A DNA stretch of 64,000 nt from the NCBI RefSeq assembly GCF_003363015.1, contig NZ_QRAP01000001.1, forward strand, positions 915,162 to 979,161, read 5' to 3'. Positions 17,960-28,519 of the stretch are shown one piece after another (position 1 is the first letter of the stretch; each line of letters opens with the position of its first letter). The stretch comes from Enterobacillus tribolii. GTDB lineage: Bacteria > Pseudomonadota > Gammaproteobacteria > Enterobacterales > Enterobacteriaceae. The notes beneath the pieces were generated by a model, which saw only the letters and a list, made by a program, of their open reading frames with translations, searched no databases and was not told where the DNA came from. The position numbers and the translations under genes were made by a program.

Positions 17960-19498
17960 TTATACCGCCACGCTGCGGGTAAAATCCTTCACCCGGAAGC
18001 CCATCAGCGCCAGTGAAGCAAAATACGCCACTACGCCGGCAATCACCACCGCGCTTAAACGCAGCAGGCGCATCGCCATATTGCCCGTATCCCACGCCGG
18101 CATAATCCACATCATTCCCACCAGCACTGCGGACATCACCAGCACCGCCACCACCAGCTTAATCAGGAAAATACGCCAGCCCGGCTGCGGCTGGAAGATA
18201 TCCTGCTTGCGCAGTTGCCAGTAAAGCAGGCCGGCGTTCAGGCAGGCGGCAAGACCGATCGACAACGACAGCCCGGCATGCTTCAGGGGGCCGATAAACG
18301 CCAGGTTCATCAGTTGCGTCATGATCAACGTCACGATGGCGATTTTGACCGGCGTTTTGATGTCCTGCCGCGAGTAGAACCCGGGAGCCAGCACCTTCAC
18401 GACAATCAGCCCCATCAGGCCGATTGAATAAGCCACCAGCGCCCGCTGGGTCATCGCCGCGTCAAAGGCGCTGAACTTCCCATACTGGAACAGGGAAACC
18501 GTCAGCGGCTTCGCCAGAATACCCAACGCCACCGCACTCGGCAGCGCCAGCAGAAAGCAAAGGCGCAGCCCCCAATCCATCAGGCGGCGGTACTCATCGT
18601 GCTTGCCGCTGGCGAAACTCTTCGCCAGCGACGGCAGTAAAATCGTCCCCAGCGCCACGCCCAGCACGCCGGAGGGGAACTCCATCAGGCGATCGGCGTA
18701 GTACATCCAGGAGACGGAGCCGGAAACCAGAAAAGACGCGAAAATGGTGTTGATAATCAGCGAGATCTGGCTGACCGATACCCCGAGGATCGCCGGCCCC
18801 ATCTGACGCATCACGCGCCATACCCCGCTGTCGCGCAGGTTAACGCGCGGCAGCACCAACATGCCGATTTTCTTCAGGTGCGGCAGTTGATAAAACAGCT
18901 GCAACACACCGCCCACCACGACCGCCCAGGCCAGCGCCAGCACCGGCGGGTTAAAATACGGCGCAGCGAACAGCGAAAACCCGATCATACTGACGTTAAG
19001 CAGCGTCGGGGCAAACGCCGGCACCGAAAAACGGTTCCAGGTGTTGAGCACCGCACCCGCCAGCGAAGCCAGCGAAATCAGCAAGATATAGGGAAAGGTA
19101 ATGCGCAGCAGCGATGACGTCAGCGCGAATTTCTCCGGCGTGTCGGCAAAACCGGGCGCGGTGACGTAAATCACCCAGGGCGCCGCCACGATGCCCAGTA
19201 AGGTAACGACCGCCAGCACCAGCGTCAGCAGCCCCGACACATAGGCAAAAAAGGTCCGGGTCGCTTCTTCACCCTGCTGACTTTTGTATTCCGCCAGAAT
19301 CGGCACGAACGCCTGGGAAAACGCCCCTTCGGCAAAAATTCGCCGCAGCAGGTTCGGCAGCTTGAAGGCGACGAAGAAGGCATCGGTTGCCATGCCGGCG
19401 CCAAAAATACGCGCCACGATCGCGTCGCGGGCAAAGCCCAGCACGCGCGAAAACATGGTCATCGAACTGACCGCCGCCAGAGATTTGAGTAGATTCAT
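17960..19498 (-). CDS. murJ: Lipid II flippase MurJ
   Basis: A 512-residue inner-membrane MOP-superfamily protein with 14 expected transmembrane helices, moving lipid II across the cytoplasmic membrane for peptidoglycan synthesis. The N-terminus ([25 protein letters not shown]) and [26 protein letters not shown] are the conserved MurJ/MviN blocks, including the arginines shown to be needed in E. coli MurJ. Length equals E. coli (511). It follows mviM on the same strand, with a hairpin between them. Confidence 0.97.
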   Translation of the reverse strand: MNLLKSLAAVSSMTMFSRVLGFARDAIVARIFGAGMATDAFFVAFKLPNLLRRIFAEGAFSQAFVPILAEYKSQQGEEATRTFFAYVSGLLTLVLAVVTLLGIVAAPWVIYVTAPGFADTPEKFALTSSLLRITFPYILLISLASLAGAVLNTWNRFSVPAFAPTLLNVSMIGFSLFAAPYFNPPVLALAWAVVVGGVLQLFYQLPHLKKIGMLVLPRVNLRDSGVWRVMRQMGPAILGVSVSQISLIINTIFASFLVSGSVSWMYYADRLMEFPSGVLGVALGTILLPSLAKSFASGKHDEYRRLMDWGLRLCFLLALPSAVALGILAKPLTVSLFQYGKFSAFDAAMTQRALVAYSIGLMGLIVVKVLAPGFYSRQDIKTPVKIAIVTLIMTQLMNLAFIGPLKHAGLSLSIGLAACLNAGLLYWQLRKQDIFQPQPGWRIFLIKLVVAVLVMSAVLVGMMWIMPAWDTGNMAMRLLRLSAVVIAGVVAYFASLALMGFRVKDFTRSVAV

Positions 19499-19522
19499 CT
19501 GTCCGCTTTTATAAAAAACACA

Positions 19523-19542
19523 TCCCCTGACGTATCAGGGGA
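19523..19542 (-). terminator. Hairpin between mviM and murJ
   Basis: An 8-bp stem (19523-19530 with 19535-19542, loop CGTA). Read on the minus strand it is followed by TGTGTTTTTTAT, so it can end the mviM transcript, perhaps partially, before the essential murJ, which starts 25 bp later. Confidence 0.7.
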
Positions 19543-19600
19543 AAAGGAAGGCTCCAGTCTACTTATCTGCCGGGGAAGATCCAGCGGGAGTTGTTACAGA

Positions 19601-20509
19601 CTACGGCAACAGGCTCTCAACCAGCCTCTGTGCCGCCAATGCTTGGTCGCCGCTGGTCAGCGGTGCGCGGTTCTGTTCCAGGCAGTCAATGAAGTGCCCG
19701 ATGGCGCCGGTGAAGCCCCGCTGCTCCAGCGTGGTTTGCCATCCCGGCGCCGGAGACTCGGACAACACGCCTTGGCGCTCAACCTGTAAGCGGCGCAGAT
19801 CTGCGGCATCATAAATCGCCCCCTGCATCACGACCTGTAACGTCTCCCGCTGGCTGCCCGCAGCCCGGTGCATGCTGGTCGCGACCTGACACGCGCCGGC
19901 GCGGAACTGGTGCCCGGCATAAATCAGCTGGCCGGCATCATTTACCCGCAGCCCGCCGCTTTGCAGCTCCAGCGTTTCACCGCTCATCCACAGGGCGGTG
20001 TCAATTACGTGAAGGTAATCGTCCAGCAGGGTAAAACGGGCGTCGTGAGGGCCGATGCCGTCGCAACGGTGCTTATCCATGCGGATCGACGCCGGCCCGC
20101 TCATCTGTTGTTTGATTTGCTGGTATACCGGCGCGAAACGACGGTTGAAACCGACCATCAGATGCAACCCTCTGCGGGCAGCCAGTTCGACCAACTGCTC
20201 CGCCTGCGCCAGCGTCCCGGCCAGCGGCTTATCCACGTAGACATGTTTCCCCGCCCTCAGCAACGCGCTGACCACCTCAAAATGCGAAGCGGTGCTGCTG
20301 TGCACAAACAGCGCGTCACACTCATCGGCCAGCGCCATCAGCGAAGCAAACGGCGTGATGCGGTAGGCCGCGCAAACCGCCGCTGCTTTTTGCTGCCCGG
20401 GAGAGAACGCGCCGCGCAGTTGCCAGCGGCCTGCATGGCTTAAAACCGGCAAATACGCTTTTTGCGCAATACTGCCGAGGCCGACGATGCCGATACGGGG
20501 TTGCGTCAT
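19601..20509 (-). CDS. mviM: Gfo/Idh/MocA family oxidoreductase MviM
   Basis: A 302-residue putative NAD(P)-dependent oxidoreductase. The N-terminal Rossmann motif is IGIVGLGSIAQKAYLPVL (residues 4-21), followed by the family EKP-like motif, here YVDKPLAGTLAQAEQLVELA. The C-terminal alpha/beta domain is complete. The substrate is unknown, as for E. coli MviM. I chose the ATG at 20509 because GAGGAG sits 6 nt upstream of it and directly abuts the ATG at 20515. The gene lies in the conserved yceH-mviM-murJ order. Confidence 0.92.
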   Translation of the reverse strand: MTQPRIGIVGLGSIAQKAYLPVLSHAGRWQLRGAFSPGQQKAAAVCAAYRITPFASLMALADECDALFVHSSTASHFEVVSALLRAGKHVYVDKPLAGTLAQAEQLVELAARRGLHLMVGFNRRFAPVYQQIKQQMSGPASIRMDKHRCDGIGPHDARFTLLDDYLHVIDTALWMSGETLELQSGGLRVNDAGQLIYAGHQFRAGACQVATSMHRAAGSQRETLQVVMQGAIYDAADLRRLQVERQGVLSESPAPGWQTTLEQRGFTGAIGHFIDCLEQNRAPLTSGDQALAAQRLVESLLP

Positions 20510-20519
20510 GGACATCTCC

Positions 20520-21170
20520 TCAATCGCCCAATTTTTCCAGCAAGCTTTCCAGACGCTGTTTCAGCTCCGCCACTTCGCCTTCCAGGCGTTCAACGCGCGC
20601 AGCAAGCCCGCTGCCTGAGGCGGAAGGAACAAACGCGTCGCTTTCGGTGCCCGGGTCAACGTCGCCGCTGAATAAATGCGCATAGCGGCTCTCACGCTTG
20701 CCCGGTTCCCGCGCCAGACGGATCACGAAAGGGCCGTCCTCACGGGTTGCCAGCGTTTGCAGCACCTGCTCCGTCTGCGCCACATCACCGAATTCAAACA
20801 TACGCGCCGTGCGGGTACGCAGTTCGCCCGGCGTTTGCGGGCCGCGCAACAACAGGCAGCACACCACCGCGACTTCCGCCGGCGAAAACTTCAGGTTGCC
20901 GAACTCTGAGTTGCAGAAACGGTGCTCATATTTCATCACCCGGTTACCCGGCACGCTCAGCGTGCGAATCTGGTGTTTCTTCACCAGCAGGTCCAGCGTT
21001 GACTGCACCTCCGACTCGCTCAGCTCCATCACCGGCTCGCGGTTGGTCTTTTGGTTACAGGCGGTCGTCAGGCTATTCAGCGAAAGCGGATACTGGTCGG
21101 GCGTAGTCACCTGTTTCTCAAGAAAACAGCCGATTACGCGGGCTTCCAGCGGGGACAATATATGTTTCAT
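20520..21170 (-). CDS. yceH: YceH family protein (UPF0502)
   Basis: A 216-residue protein with two winged-helix-like domains. It matches E. coli YceH along its length ([68 protein letters not shown]) and has a C-terminal leucine-rich coiled coil ([22 protein letters not shown]). The fold suggests DNA binding, but no function is established. The ATG at 21170 is preceded by AAGGAG; the codon before it is TTG, not a likely start. Confidence 0.93.
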   Translation of the reverse strand: MKHILSPLEARVIGCFLEKQVTTPDQYPLSLNSLTTACNQKTNREPVMELSESEVQSTLDLLVKKHQIRTLSVPGNRVMKYEHRFCNSEFGNLKFSPAEVAVVCCLLLRGPQTPGELRTRTARMFEFGDVAQTEQVLQTLATREDGPFVIRLAREPGKRESRYAHLFSGDVDPGTESDAFVPSASGSGLAARVERLEGEVAELKQRLESLLEKLGD

Positions 21171-21193
21171 CAATATAACTCCTTATAACGAAA

Positions 21194-21778
21194 TCAACGG
21201 CCGGGCGTCCATTCCTGGTTAACCAGCGCGGTCAGCACGTGGTCTTCCCACTTTCCGTTAATTAATAAATAGCGTTTCGCGTAGCCTTCCTGCTCGAAGC
21301 CAAGCCGTTTCAGCAGATCGCCGCTGCGCTGGTTGTGCGGCATGTAGTTCGCCATGATGCGGTGCATATGCTGATGCCGGAACATGTAGCGGATCGCCGC
21401 CTGCAGCGCCTCATACATCATGCCCTGCCCCTGCCAGCGTTCTCCCAGCGAATAGCCGAGATAACAGGCGTGAAAAGAACCGCGCAGCACGTTGCTGAAG
21501 TTCGCCACACCGCGCACTTCTTTCTCATCCGGGTCCAGCAGAATGAAATAGTAGGCGCTGCCCTGTTTTTGCAGCTCATTGATCATGCCGAGGCGGGCCT
21601 GCCAGCCCGAAGGATAACAATGGCTTTCGTCGCGCAGAGGTTCCCAGGGCTTAAGGAAATCACGGTTTATGGAATAATAATCCGCCATGCGGTAAGCATC
21701 GCGGTCATTGACCAGGCGAACCACCAGCCGGTCGGTAACTAAACGGACTTTCGGACCTGATGAACGGTAACCGAACAC
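21194..21778 (-). CDS. rimJ: Ribosomal protein uS5 N-terminal alanine acetyltransferase RimJ
   Basis: A 194-residue GNAT acetyltransferase that acetylates the N-terminal alanine of ribosomal protein uS5. It closely follows E. coli RimJ ([66 protein letters not shown]). The acetyl-CoA loop is in the [15 protein letters not shown] block. The start is a GTG at 21778 with GGGAGG 7 nt upstream. Same strand as yceH-mviM-murJ with 23 nt to yceH, so probably one transcript. Confidence 0.95.
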   Translation of the reverse strand: MFGYRSSGPKVRLVTDRLVVRLVNDRDAYRMADYYSINRDFLKPWEPLRDESHCYPSGWQARLGMINELQKQGSAYYFILLDPDEKEVRGVANFSNVLRGSFHACYLGYSLGERWQGQGMMYEALQAAIRYMFRHQHMHRIMANYMPHNQRSGDLLKRLGFEQEGYAKRYLLINGKWEDHVLTALVNQEWTPGR

Positions 21779-22087
21779 GATCGCCTCCCTGTATCCGGCG
21801 TAACGGAAAACAACACTATAGCGGGTGTTAATACATCAGGTAAAACGTCAGACGGCGAGATAATGCGCAATCAAACCCGCTCGCACGCTGTTTTTCCTGC
21901 TTTTGCTACCGGGTTAACGTCCGGCTGACGCAAAGGGAATAACAAAGCGCTCCCTGTAATTATGTTTTATCCCGGCCGGGTATGAGTAGAAAATATAATA
22001 ATCCGGCATCTGTACCGCGGCAGAAAATAGGTAGAGAATAAACACGGTCATTATCCCTCCCCTCTCTTCTTTTGCAGATGGTGCACA
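21779..22087. other. Divergent intergenic region rimJ / mdtH
   Basis: 309 bp between divergent genes, so it must carry promoters for both. The rimJ-proximal 60 bp are AT-rich. I see no ORF, no recognisable RNA, no riboswitch-like structure and no clear promoter pair. Confidence 0.6.
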
Positions 22088-23293
22088 ATGTCGCTGGTAT
22101 CGCAGGCTCGGAGCCTGGGTAAGTATTTTTTATTGCTGGATAACTTATTAGTTGTTTTAGGCTTTTTTGTCGTCTTCCCGCTTATTTCCATCCGTTTCGT
22201 CGACCAAATGGGTTGGGCGGCGCTTATCGTTGGTATCGCCCTCGGGCTGCGTCAATTATTGCAGCAGGGGCTGGGCATTTTCGGTGGCGCGATCGCCGAC
22301 CGTTTCGGCGCTAAACCGCTGATCGTCACCGGCATGCTGCTGCGTGCGGCCGGCTTCGCCACGATGGCCGTGGCCAACGAACCGTGGATCCTGTGGGTGT
22401 CCTGCGCGCTTTCGGCGTTGGGCGGCACGTTGTTCGATCCGCCCCGTACCGCGCTGGTAATTAAGCTGACCCGCCCGCACGAACGCAGCCGCTTTTACTC
22501 TCTGCTGATGATGCAGGACAGCGCCGGCGCCGTCGTCGGCGCGCTGATCGGCAGTTGGCTGCTGCAATACGACTTCCATTACGTCTGCTGGACCGGCGCG
22601 GCGATATTCGTGCTGGCCGCGGCCTGTAACTTCTGGCTGCTGCCCGCATACCGTATCTCCACCATCCGCGCCCCGATGCGCGAAGGGATGCTGCGCGTAC
22701 TGCGCGATAAACGCTTCCTGACTTATGTGCTGACGCTGACCGGTTACTACGTGCTTTCCGTGCAGGTCATGCTGATGCTGCCGATTATGGTCAACGAAGT
22801 GGCCGGCACGCCGAGCGCGGTAAAATGGATGTATGCGATTGAGGCGGCGCTGTCGCTCACGCTGCTTTACCCAATTGCCCGCTGGAGTGAAAAACGTTTT
22901 CGCCTGGAGCAACGGGTCATGTTCGGGTTACTGCTGATGACGCTCAGCATGTTTCCCATCGGGCTGGCCGGCAACCTGCACACGCTGTTCGCGTTGATCT
23001 GCTGCTTCTATTTCGGCTCCATCATTGCCGAACCCGCGCGCGAAACCCTCAGCGCCTCCCTCGCCGATCCGCGCGCCCGCGGCAGCTACATGGGCTTCAG
23101 TCGTCTGGGGCTGGCGCTGGGCGGCGCCGTAGGTTATACCGGCGGCGGCTGGATGTACGACACCGGCCATGCGCTCGGTATGCCGGAACTGCCCTGGATG
23201 TTGCTGGGCGTAGTGGGGTTTATCACGCTGGGGCTATTGCACTGGCAATTCAGCCGCCGGCGCGACACGCCCGTGGTACTCAGCGGCAGCTAA
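22088..23293 (+). CDS. mdtH: Multidrug efflux MFS transporter MdtH
   Basis: A 401-residue MFS protein with 12 expected transmembrane helices, matching MdtH (YceL): [37 protein letters not shown]-like start, and the MFS motif A region [17 protein letters not shown] between helices 2 and 3. In E. coli its overexpression gives quinolone tolerance. Position next to rimJ is the E. coli order. The C-terminal tail ([15 protein letters not shown]) is cytoplasmic. Confidence 0.93.
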   Translation: MSLVSQARSLGKYFLLLDNLLVVLGFFVVFPLISIRFVDQMGWAALIVGIALGLRQLLQQGLGIFGGAIADRFGAKPLIVTGMLLRAAGFATMAVANEPWILWVSCALSALGGTLFDPPRTALVIKLTRPHERSRFYSLLMMQDSAGAVVGALIGSWLLQYDFHYVCWTGAAIFVLAAACNFWLLPAYRISTIRAPMREGMLRVLRDKRFLTYVLTLTGYYVLSVQVMLMLPIMVNEVAGTPSAVKWMYAIEAALSLTLLYPIARWSEKRFRLEQRVMFGLLLMTLSMFPIGLAGNLHTLFALICCFYFGSIIAEPARETLSASLADPRARGSYMGFSRLGLALGGAVGYTGGGWMYDTGHALGMPELPWMLLGVVGFITLGLLHWQFSRRRDTPVVLSGS

Positions 23294-23459
23294 CTTCCCC
23301 CGGTGGCGCCGGATTCAGCGTGCTCTGATATTCCCGGCGCTGCGCAACGCTTACCCTGCTGACACATAAAGCTATTTTTCTTTCCGTGTTCTGTGACACA
23401 ATCTGGCACGCCGCCGATGTCGGCGGCCTGTTTTCAGCGTTATTTCAGAGGTTGGTTGA

Positions 23460-24023
23460 ATGAAGAAGAGTTTCCGTATTGCGGGCGTTATTGCGTTAGG
23501 TTTACTGCTTTCCGCCTGTAACAAGCTAACGCAGTTCAGCGTCAGCGAGCAGGAAGTTAATCAGTACCTGCAAAAGCACAACAATTTTCAGAAGCAAATC
23601 GGCATTCCCGGCCTGGTCGATGCGGACATCACCGTCAGTCAGCTCAGCAGCCAAATTGGCCGCGCCGAGCCAAATAAAGTCACCCTGACGGGTAACGCCA
23701 AGGTCAATATTTCTTCTATTCTCGGCCCGCAGAACAGCGACATGACGCTGACCCTGAAGGCCCAGCCGGTGTATAACCGTGACGAAGGCGCTATTTACCT
23801 GAAAGATATGGAGCTGATCGATTACAAGGTGACACCGGAGAAGATGTCTACCGTCATGAAGGCGATTGCGCCGTATCTGGATCAGTCGCTGAAGAGCTTC
23901 TTTGACCAGCAGCCGGTCTATACGCTGGATCCGAACAAGAATGAGAAAGAAGCGCTGGCGAAAAAACTGGCGAAAGGGCTGGAAGTAAAACCGGGCGAGC
24001 TGGTGATTCCGTTGGCGGAATAA
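23460..24023 (+). CDS. yceB: YceB family lipoprotein (DUF1439)
   Basis: A 187-residue protein with a lipoprotein signal: basic start, hydrophobic stretch and lipobox LLSAC, with the acylated cysteine at residue 20. The residue after it is Asn, compatible with outer-membrane sorting by Lol. The mature part is a DUF1439 domain as in E. coli YceB, whose function is not settled. Clear RBS (AGAGGTTGG) before the ATG. It is followed by a terminator. Confidence 0.92.
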   Translation: MKKSFRIAGVIALGLLLSACNKLTQFSVSEQEVNQYLQKHNNFQKQIGIPGLVDADITVSQLSSQIGRAEPNKVTLTGNAKVNISSILGPQNSDMTLTLKAQPVYNRDEGAIYLKDMELIDYKVTPEKMSTVMKAIAPYLDQSLKSFFDQQPVYTLDPNKNEKEALAKKLAKGLEVKPGELVIPLAE

Positions 24024-24050
24024 AGCCCCAGCAGACCTTATCCCGCCCCG

Positions 24051-24079
24051 ATTCCCCCGCATTGCCGGGGGAATTTTTT
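24051..24079 (+). terminator. Terminator of yceB
   Basis: A 9-bp perfect stem (24051-24059 with 24066-24074), 6-base loop and T-run to 24079. It lies between convergent yceB and ycdY. Confidence 0.92.
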
Positions 24080-24089
24080 ACCTGCGCGG

Positions 24090-24650
24090 TTAAGATTGCG
24101 CGTCTTCTTCGTCCAATTCATCACGCATCGCCTGTAACGCTTCGCGCGTCAGCTCAGCCAGCGTGCGGTAAAACGCGGTGGTGGTATGTGCTTCCACCTT
24201 ACCCAGGAAACGCCCGCACCACGGCAGCAGATATTCGTCGAACAGCGTAACCTGCGCTTCGGTTTCATCTTCCGCCGCCTGATCCTCCAGCCAGGACGCC
24301 GCCAACAGCAGGCGCCCGAAGCTGTCCGCAGCGCCTTCGCCCTGCGGCATACCGCGCTGGGTCAGGAAATCACGCACTTCCTGTTCCGTGGCGCCCTCTT
24401 CATACTCGCTGCGGCAGGAAGGCACCGCGGCGCCGGCGCCGGAAAACAGCGCCGTATAGTCGGCAGCCAGCGCGGCACGATCGCCGCTCGCCTGTTGCAG
24501 GCGCGTCAGCAGCGAATCCTGCTCCAGCGGCCAGAACGGTTGCAGCTTATTCTGCGCCATCATGGTAAACACCGGGTCTAATACCGGGTCCTGCGGCTGA
24601 CGGGAAAACAGAGAACCCAGCAGACGGCAAATCAGCGAAAACTCATTCAT
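24090..24650 (-). CDS. ycdY: TorD/DmsD-family chaperone YcdY
   Basis: A 186-residue all-helical protein of the TorD/DmsD/NarJ chaperone family (MNEFSLICRLLGSLFSRQPQDP, DYTALFSGAG, YEEGATEQEVRDFL). In E. coli YcdY is reported to assist metal loading of YcdX, and here ycdX lies directly upstream on the same strand, supporting the pairing. The C-terminus is very acidic (DELDEEDAQS). A hairpin separates the two genes and may lower ycdY expression relative to ycdX. Confidence 0.9.
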   Translation of the reverse strand: MNEFSLICRLLGSLFSRQPQDPVLDPVFTMMAQNKLQPFWPLEQDSLLTRLQQASGDRAALAADYTALFSGAGAAVPSCRSEYEEGATEQEVRDFLTQRGMPQGEGAADSFGRLLLAASWLEDQAAEDETEAQVTLFDEYLLPWCGRFLGKVEAHTTTAFYRTLAELTREALQAMRDELDEEDAQS

Positions 24651-24673
24651 TCAATAATCCGTAAAAGCAAAAA

Positions 24674-24691
24674 GACCGCCGTCGGGCGGTC
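24674..24691 (-). terminator. Hairpin overlapping the ycdX stop codon
   Basis: A 7-bp GC-rich stem (24674-24680 with 24685-24691) followed on the minus strand by CTTTTTGC. It overlaps the last bases of ycdX and precedes ycdY, so it may attenuate ycdY. Confidence 0.65.
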
Positions 24692-25427
24692 AGAGGTGAG
24701 CCAGTTCAGGGATCGCACGCTTACCGCGGGATTCCAGGAAGTCCAGCACGCGGCGCGGCGTAACGTTCAACACCCGCTCCGGCGGAAAGTTTACTTCATT
24801 AAGAATACGCACGCAGCGGTCAAAATGCCCCAGGGTGTAGGCAATATGCGAATCCGACCCCAGCGACAGGTAACCCCCGGCATCCCGCACCGCGGCGGCG
24901 ATGGCCGTACAGTTCGCCTCGCTGCCGATGCGTGAATGGGTGAAGGATGAGTTATTCAGCTCCAGCGCCACGCGGTATTTCGCGGCGGCCTCAGCCACGG
25001 CGCGAATATCGATCGGGAACTTCGGGTTGCCGGGATGGCTGATAATGTCCGCATCGCCCGCCGCGAGGGTGGCGATCAGCGCTTCGGTATGCGTGTCGCG
25101 ATCCACCGGCGGAAATACCGGTTCGTGAAACCCGGCGATAATCAGGTCCATCTGATCTAGCATGCGCCCGGTGCAGTCGATCTCACCCTGCGTATTTTTG
25201 ATATTCGCCTCAATGCCGCGCAAAATTCCGATGCCGTCAACCTGACGCGGCCAAACGTGCATATTCATAAAATGCCAGTAATGCGGCGCATCTTCCATAT
25301 CCGGGCCGTGATCGGTGATAGCGAACAGTTTGATACCCACATTCCTGGCCTGGGCGATGTAATCATGAAGGGTGCTGTATGCGTGACTGCTCGCCACGGT
25401 ATGCATATGTAAATCAACGGGGTACAT
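24690..25427 (-). CDS. ycdX: PHP-domain phosphatase YcdX
   Basis: A 245-residue PHP-fold metal-dependent phosphatase. Metal-binding motifs are visible: DLHMHTVAS (residues 5-13), [24 protein letters not shown] and LGSDSHIA, as in the trinuclear zinc site of E. coli YcdX. The ATG at 25427 gives the family N-terminus ([10 protein letters not shown]); the in-frame ATG at 25448 has no RBS. YcdX is linked to swarming in E. coli; its physiological substrate is unknown. The chaperone gene ycdY follows. Confidence 0.94.
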   Translation of the reverse strand: MYPVDLHMHTVASSHAYSTLHDYIAQARNVGIKLFAITDHGPDMEDAPHYWHFMNMHVWPRQVDGIGILRGIEANIKNTQGEIDCTGRMLDQMDLIIAGFHEPVFPPVDRDTHTEALIATLAAGDADIISHPGNPKFPIDIRAVAEAAAKYRVALELNNSSFTHSRIGSEANCTAIAAAVRDAGGYLSLGSDSHIAYTLGHFDRCVRILNEVNFPPERVLNVTPRRVLDFLESRGKRAIPELAHL

Positions 25428-25717
25428 AATAATGTCCACTACATTCACTGTTAAATCAGTTTGTTATAACACAGGACGAATAAAAGACAAGCGACGCGGC
25501 GCCTCGGCGCACAATATATAAATCAAGACGTTACCTGTGAGTGTCAGGAGGGCTATTTTACCGCATTCTCTGAATCATGCACATTTTTCGTCCCCTCTGC
25601 GCTAACGGGGGTTTTCCTCCGCCTGACCAGCGCACTACCGGTTTTTCGCCATTGCTGAAAAATGGCAGAATAACGGGGAAACAGACTTTCAGCGCCCTGG
25701 CGGAGATAACGGATACC

Positions 25718-26518
25718 ATGAAAAATAACATCCCTGACGCGATCAGGCCGCAAACAGAAGCTGCCCAAACGCTCATTACCCGCCTTCTCCAGCAGAATCT
25801 GCTCGCCATCCATTTATACGGCTCAGCCGTTGAGGGCGGCCTGAAGCCCTACAGCGATATCGATTTGCTGGTCACGGTTCGGGAACCGCTGAGCGCCGCA
25901 CAGCGGGAAGCCCTGATGCGGGGGTTGCTGAACATTTCAGCGCCTCCCGGCACCTCAGAAACCTGCCGGGCGCTGGAAGTAACCGTAGTGCTGTATTCTC
26001 AACTGGTGCCGTGGCGATTCCCCCCGTCGAGGGAAATGCAGTTTGGTGAATGGCTGCGCGAGGATATCCGCCAGGGAATTTATGAGCCGCCGCAGCCAGA
26101 CAGGGATATCGCCATTTTGCTGACCAAAGTCCGCAATGCCAGCGTGCCGTTAACCGGTGAGAATGCGGCCGCCATGTTTACCGCCGTACCGCATCACGAC
26201 ATGCTGCAAACTTTTCGCCATACCCTTAACCTGTGGCAGGACACGGAGGATTTGCGGGGCGATGAGCGTAATATCATCCTGACTCTGGCGCGGATCTGGT
26301 ACAGCAGCGTTACCGGCCATATCGCGCCTAAAGATGAAGCCGCGGCCTGGCTGCTGCCGCAATTACCTGACGATCACGCCGCGACGCTGCGAACCGCACG
26401 CGCGGAGTATCTGGGTCTGCTCACTGAAGACTGGGCCGCCGCGATGCCTGCAGTCGGGCGCTTCGTGCATTACGCCAAAACACGTATCAACGAACGGCTC
26501 GAGGCGGACGAATGTTAA
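25718..26518 (+). CDS. AadA-like aminoglycoside nucleotidyltransferase, ANT(3'')(9)-type
   Basis: A 266-residue protein with the nucleotidyltransferase motif GSAVEGGLKPYSDIDLLV (GS-x10-DxD, about residues 36-53), followed by the C-terminal helical domain of AadA (DUF4111). AadA enzymes adenylylate streptomycin and spectinomycin. It is not in an integron cassette: no attC-like structure or integrase is nearby and base composition matches the backbone, so it looks like a chromosomal aadA, as in Salmonella. I chose the ATG at 25718 over an upstream in-frame ATG (25577) because it gives the family N-terminus. Activity cannot be judged from sequence. Confidence 0.85.
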   Translation: MKNNIPDAIRPQTEAAQTLITRLLQQNLLAIHLYGSAVEGGLKPYSDIDLLVTVREPLSAAQREALMRGLLNISAPPGTSETCRALEVTVVLYSQLVPWRFPPSREMQFGEWLREDIRQGIYEPPQPDRDIAILLTKVRNASVPLTGENAAAMFTAVPHHDMLQTFRHTLNLWQDTEDLRGDERNIILTLARIWYSSVTGHIAPKDEAAAWLLPQLPDDHAATLRTARAEYLGLLTEDWAAAMPAVGRFVHYAKTRINERLEADEC

Positions 26519-26549
26519 CCATTACGCCCGCCCCTGCTGCATCCCGTGT

Positions 26550-27491
26550 TTAGTAACCGCGGCGGATATCCACCATGCCGGTGGGCATGTTCCCTGCCTC
26601 AATCGTCTTTATGTTTTCAGCCACATAGTCCATCGCTTCCTCTGGCAGGGTAAAGGCCGCGATATGCGGTGTCACGGTCACGCGCGGGTGCGTCCAGAAC
26701 GGATGGTCCTGCGCCAGCGGCTCTTTGGCGAACACGTCCAGCATCGCCGCCGCCACCTGACCGCTATTCAGCGCCTCCAGCAAATCGTCTTCCAGAAGAT
26801 GCGCGCCACGCGCCAGGTTAATGATGTAAGCGCCGTGATTCAGTTGGCCGAAAACCGACTTATTGAGAATACCGGCGGTTTCGGGCGTATTGGGCAGCAG
26901 ATTCACGATAACCTGCGTTCCCTTCAGAAAAGCGGCGAACTGCGCCTGGCCGTGAAAGCTTTCCACACCGTCGAAGTGTTTTTCACTGCGGCTCCAGCAG
27001 CGCACCCGCAGGCCGAACGACGCCAAACGCTGCGCGACTTTGCCGCCCAGCACGCCGGCACCCGCCACGCCGACGACGAAATTCTCACGCGCATGAGGCG
27101 GCAGATAGCGCCAGATCCCCTGCCGTTGCTGTTGTTCATACTCGTCGAAGCGGCGGAAGTAGCGCATTACGGCCGCCGCCGCATACTCTTCCATTTGCAG
27201 GGCCATACCGGTGTCTTCCAGCCGCACCAACGGCACGCCCGCGGGCAGCGTACCGGGGTGAGCCTTCTCCTGCGCCAGGATCGCGTCCACCCCGGCGCCC
27301 AGCGCGAACACGCCGCGCAGGTTCTGCCGGGTCGCCAGCATTTCATACGGCGGCAACCAGACCATCGCATAATCGGCCGGGCCGTCATCGCCCGGCGTCC
27401 ATTCACGGATCTGCGCCTGCGGCAGACGCTTGCGCATGCCTTCCAGCCAGATACGGGCGTCGAAGAACGGATGGTAATAGATGATGTTCAT
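26550..27491 (-). CDS. ghrA: Glyoxylate/hydroxypyruvate reductase A
   Basis: A 313-residue D-2-hydroxyacid dehydrogenase that reduces glyoxylate and hydroxypyruvate with NADPH. The Rossmann motif GVAGAGVLGGKVAQRL is near residue 140, followed by a CWSRSEK stretch whose Arg and Ser favour NADPH. Catalytic residues are in INLARGAHL (Arg), the AKEPLAQDHPFW block (Glu) and TPHIAAFT (His). Length and ends match E. coli GhrA (312). Confidence 0.95.
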   Translation of the reverse strand: MNIIYYHPFFDARIWLEGMRKRLPQAQIREWTPGDDGPADYAMVWLPPYEMLATRQNLRGVFALGAGVDAILAQEKAHPGTLPAGVPLVRLEDTGMALQMEEYAAAAVMRYFRRFDEYEQQQRQGIWRYLPPHARENFVVGVAGAGVLGGKVAQRLASFGLRVRCWSRSEKHFDGVESFHGQAQFAAFLKGTQVIVNLLPNTPETAGILNKSVFGQLNHGAYIINLARGAHLLEDDLLEALNSGQVAAAMLDVFAKEPLAQDHPFWTHPRVTVTPHIAAFTLPEEAMDYVAENIKTIEAGNMPTGMVDIRRGY

Positions 27492-27569
27492 GGCTAAAAA
27501 CCTTTATTATTAGTTGGTTATCGTGCGTATGATAGCCGATGTCACGCCGGGGGTAAATTTGTCTGATGA

Positions 27570-28364
27570 TTAAAGCGGCCGTAACACCACAATACCCGGC
27601 TTATCTTTCAGGTAACTGCGCAGGGGAACGTCCACCACGCTGCGGTTATTCGCCAGCGGCGAGGCATTGCGGAAGTAAACGCCGTCGGGCGCTTTGATTA
27701 CGATGCCGACGTGAGAAACGTCAAGACCCGCCGCGCGGGAATAGATGCCGACGAAATCGCCGGTTTTCAGTTCTTCAAGCACCCGCGGCGTCACCTTCGC
27801 CGCCGGAATATAGCTGACCTGCCGGTGGATGCCGCCCAGTCCCGGCACATATTCCCCGCCGTCGCGCTTCAGGTTGAGGTTTTTCGTCACCACGACGGCC
27901 TGCGCGCCGAGACTGGCGGTGATGTCCGTGGCGTTGCGGGGATATTTTTGCGACCAATCGGTGAAAAAATGCCGCCGGTTCAGATAATCGACCCGTCCGC
28001 CTTCATAACGCGTGACGGTCAGGCGGGGCAGGAACGCCTGCGGCGCGTCGGACTTCGTCAGGGCATACACATAATCCAGCAGGGTAAAGCAGTCTACGCC
28101 GTTAAACGCGGCAACCAGTTGCTCAGGCTGATTTATGCCGCCAACCAGCGTGTTTTCATGGTAAGGCGTGCCGAGGAAGGCGCGGGAAACCCGATCGATG
28201 CGTTCGCCTTCGTCAGCATCACGGTAAGGGATCACCACATTGTCGATAATGCTGCGTACCTTGCCCGCCGTGTATTCATTCATGGATACGGCGTGCGCTT
28301 TGCTGCCCGCGCCAATCAACAACAGCGCTGTCAGCATGAATGTCTTCCAGTTAACTTCCGCCAT
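27570..28364 (-). CDS. DUF1460 family NlpC/P60-like exported hydrolase
   Basis: A 264-residue protein with a signal peptide ([20 protein letters not shown]). The DUF1460 domain has an NlpC/P60-like papain fold: [13 protein letters not shown] holds the catalytic Cys and [10 protein letters not shown] the His. Family members studied elsewhere cleave peptidoglycan-derived amide bonds, so a periplasmic role in murein fragment processing is likely but inferred. The ATG at 28364, with AGGAG 10 nt upstream, is preferred to an in-frame GTG at 28391. Divergent from ynjB. Confidence 0.85.
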   Translation of the reverse strand: MAEVNWKTFMLTALLLIGAGSKAHAVSMNEYTAGKVRSIIDNVVIPYRDADEGERIDRVSRAFLGTPYHENTLVGGINQPEQLVAAFNGVDCFTLLDYVYALTKSDAPQAFLPRLTVTRYEGGRVDYLNRRHFFTDWSQKYPRNATDITASLGAQAVVVTKNLNLKRDGGEYVPGLGGIHRQVSYIPAAKVTPRVLEELKTGDFVGIYSRAAGLDVSHVGIVIKAPDGVYFRNASPLANNRSVVDVPLRSYLKDKPGIVVLRPL

Positions 28365-28519
28365 CACGGCCCGGACTCCTGCGTCAATCACTACGCGCTT
28401 ACCCTACCATGAACCGCCCGGTCTTTCCGCCCCGGAATGACTATCCCGCCAGCCAAACAATGCGAAACCGTCTTTCCCGTGGTACTTTTAACGCCAAATA
28501 TCAGAAGGATCCCTATCCC

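Noticed and set aside
25577-25717. 47-codon N-terminal extension of the aadA-like gene
   Set aside because: Not conserved in the AadA family; the ATG at 25718 gives the normal start.
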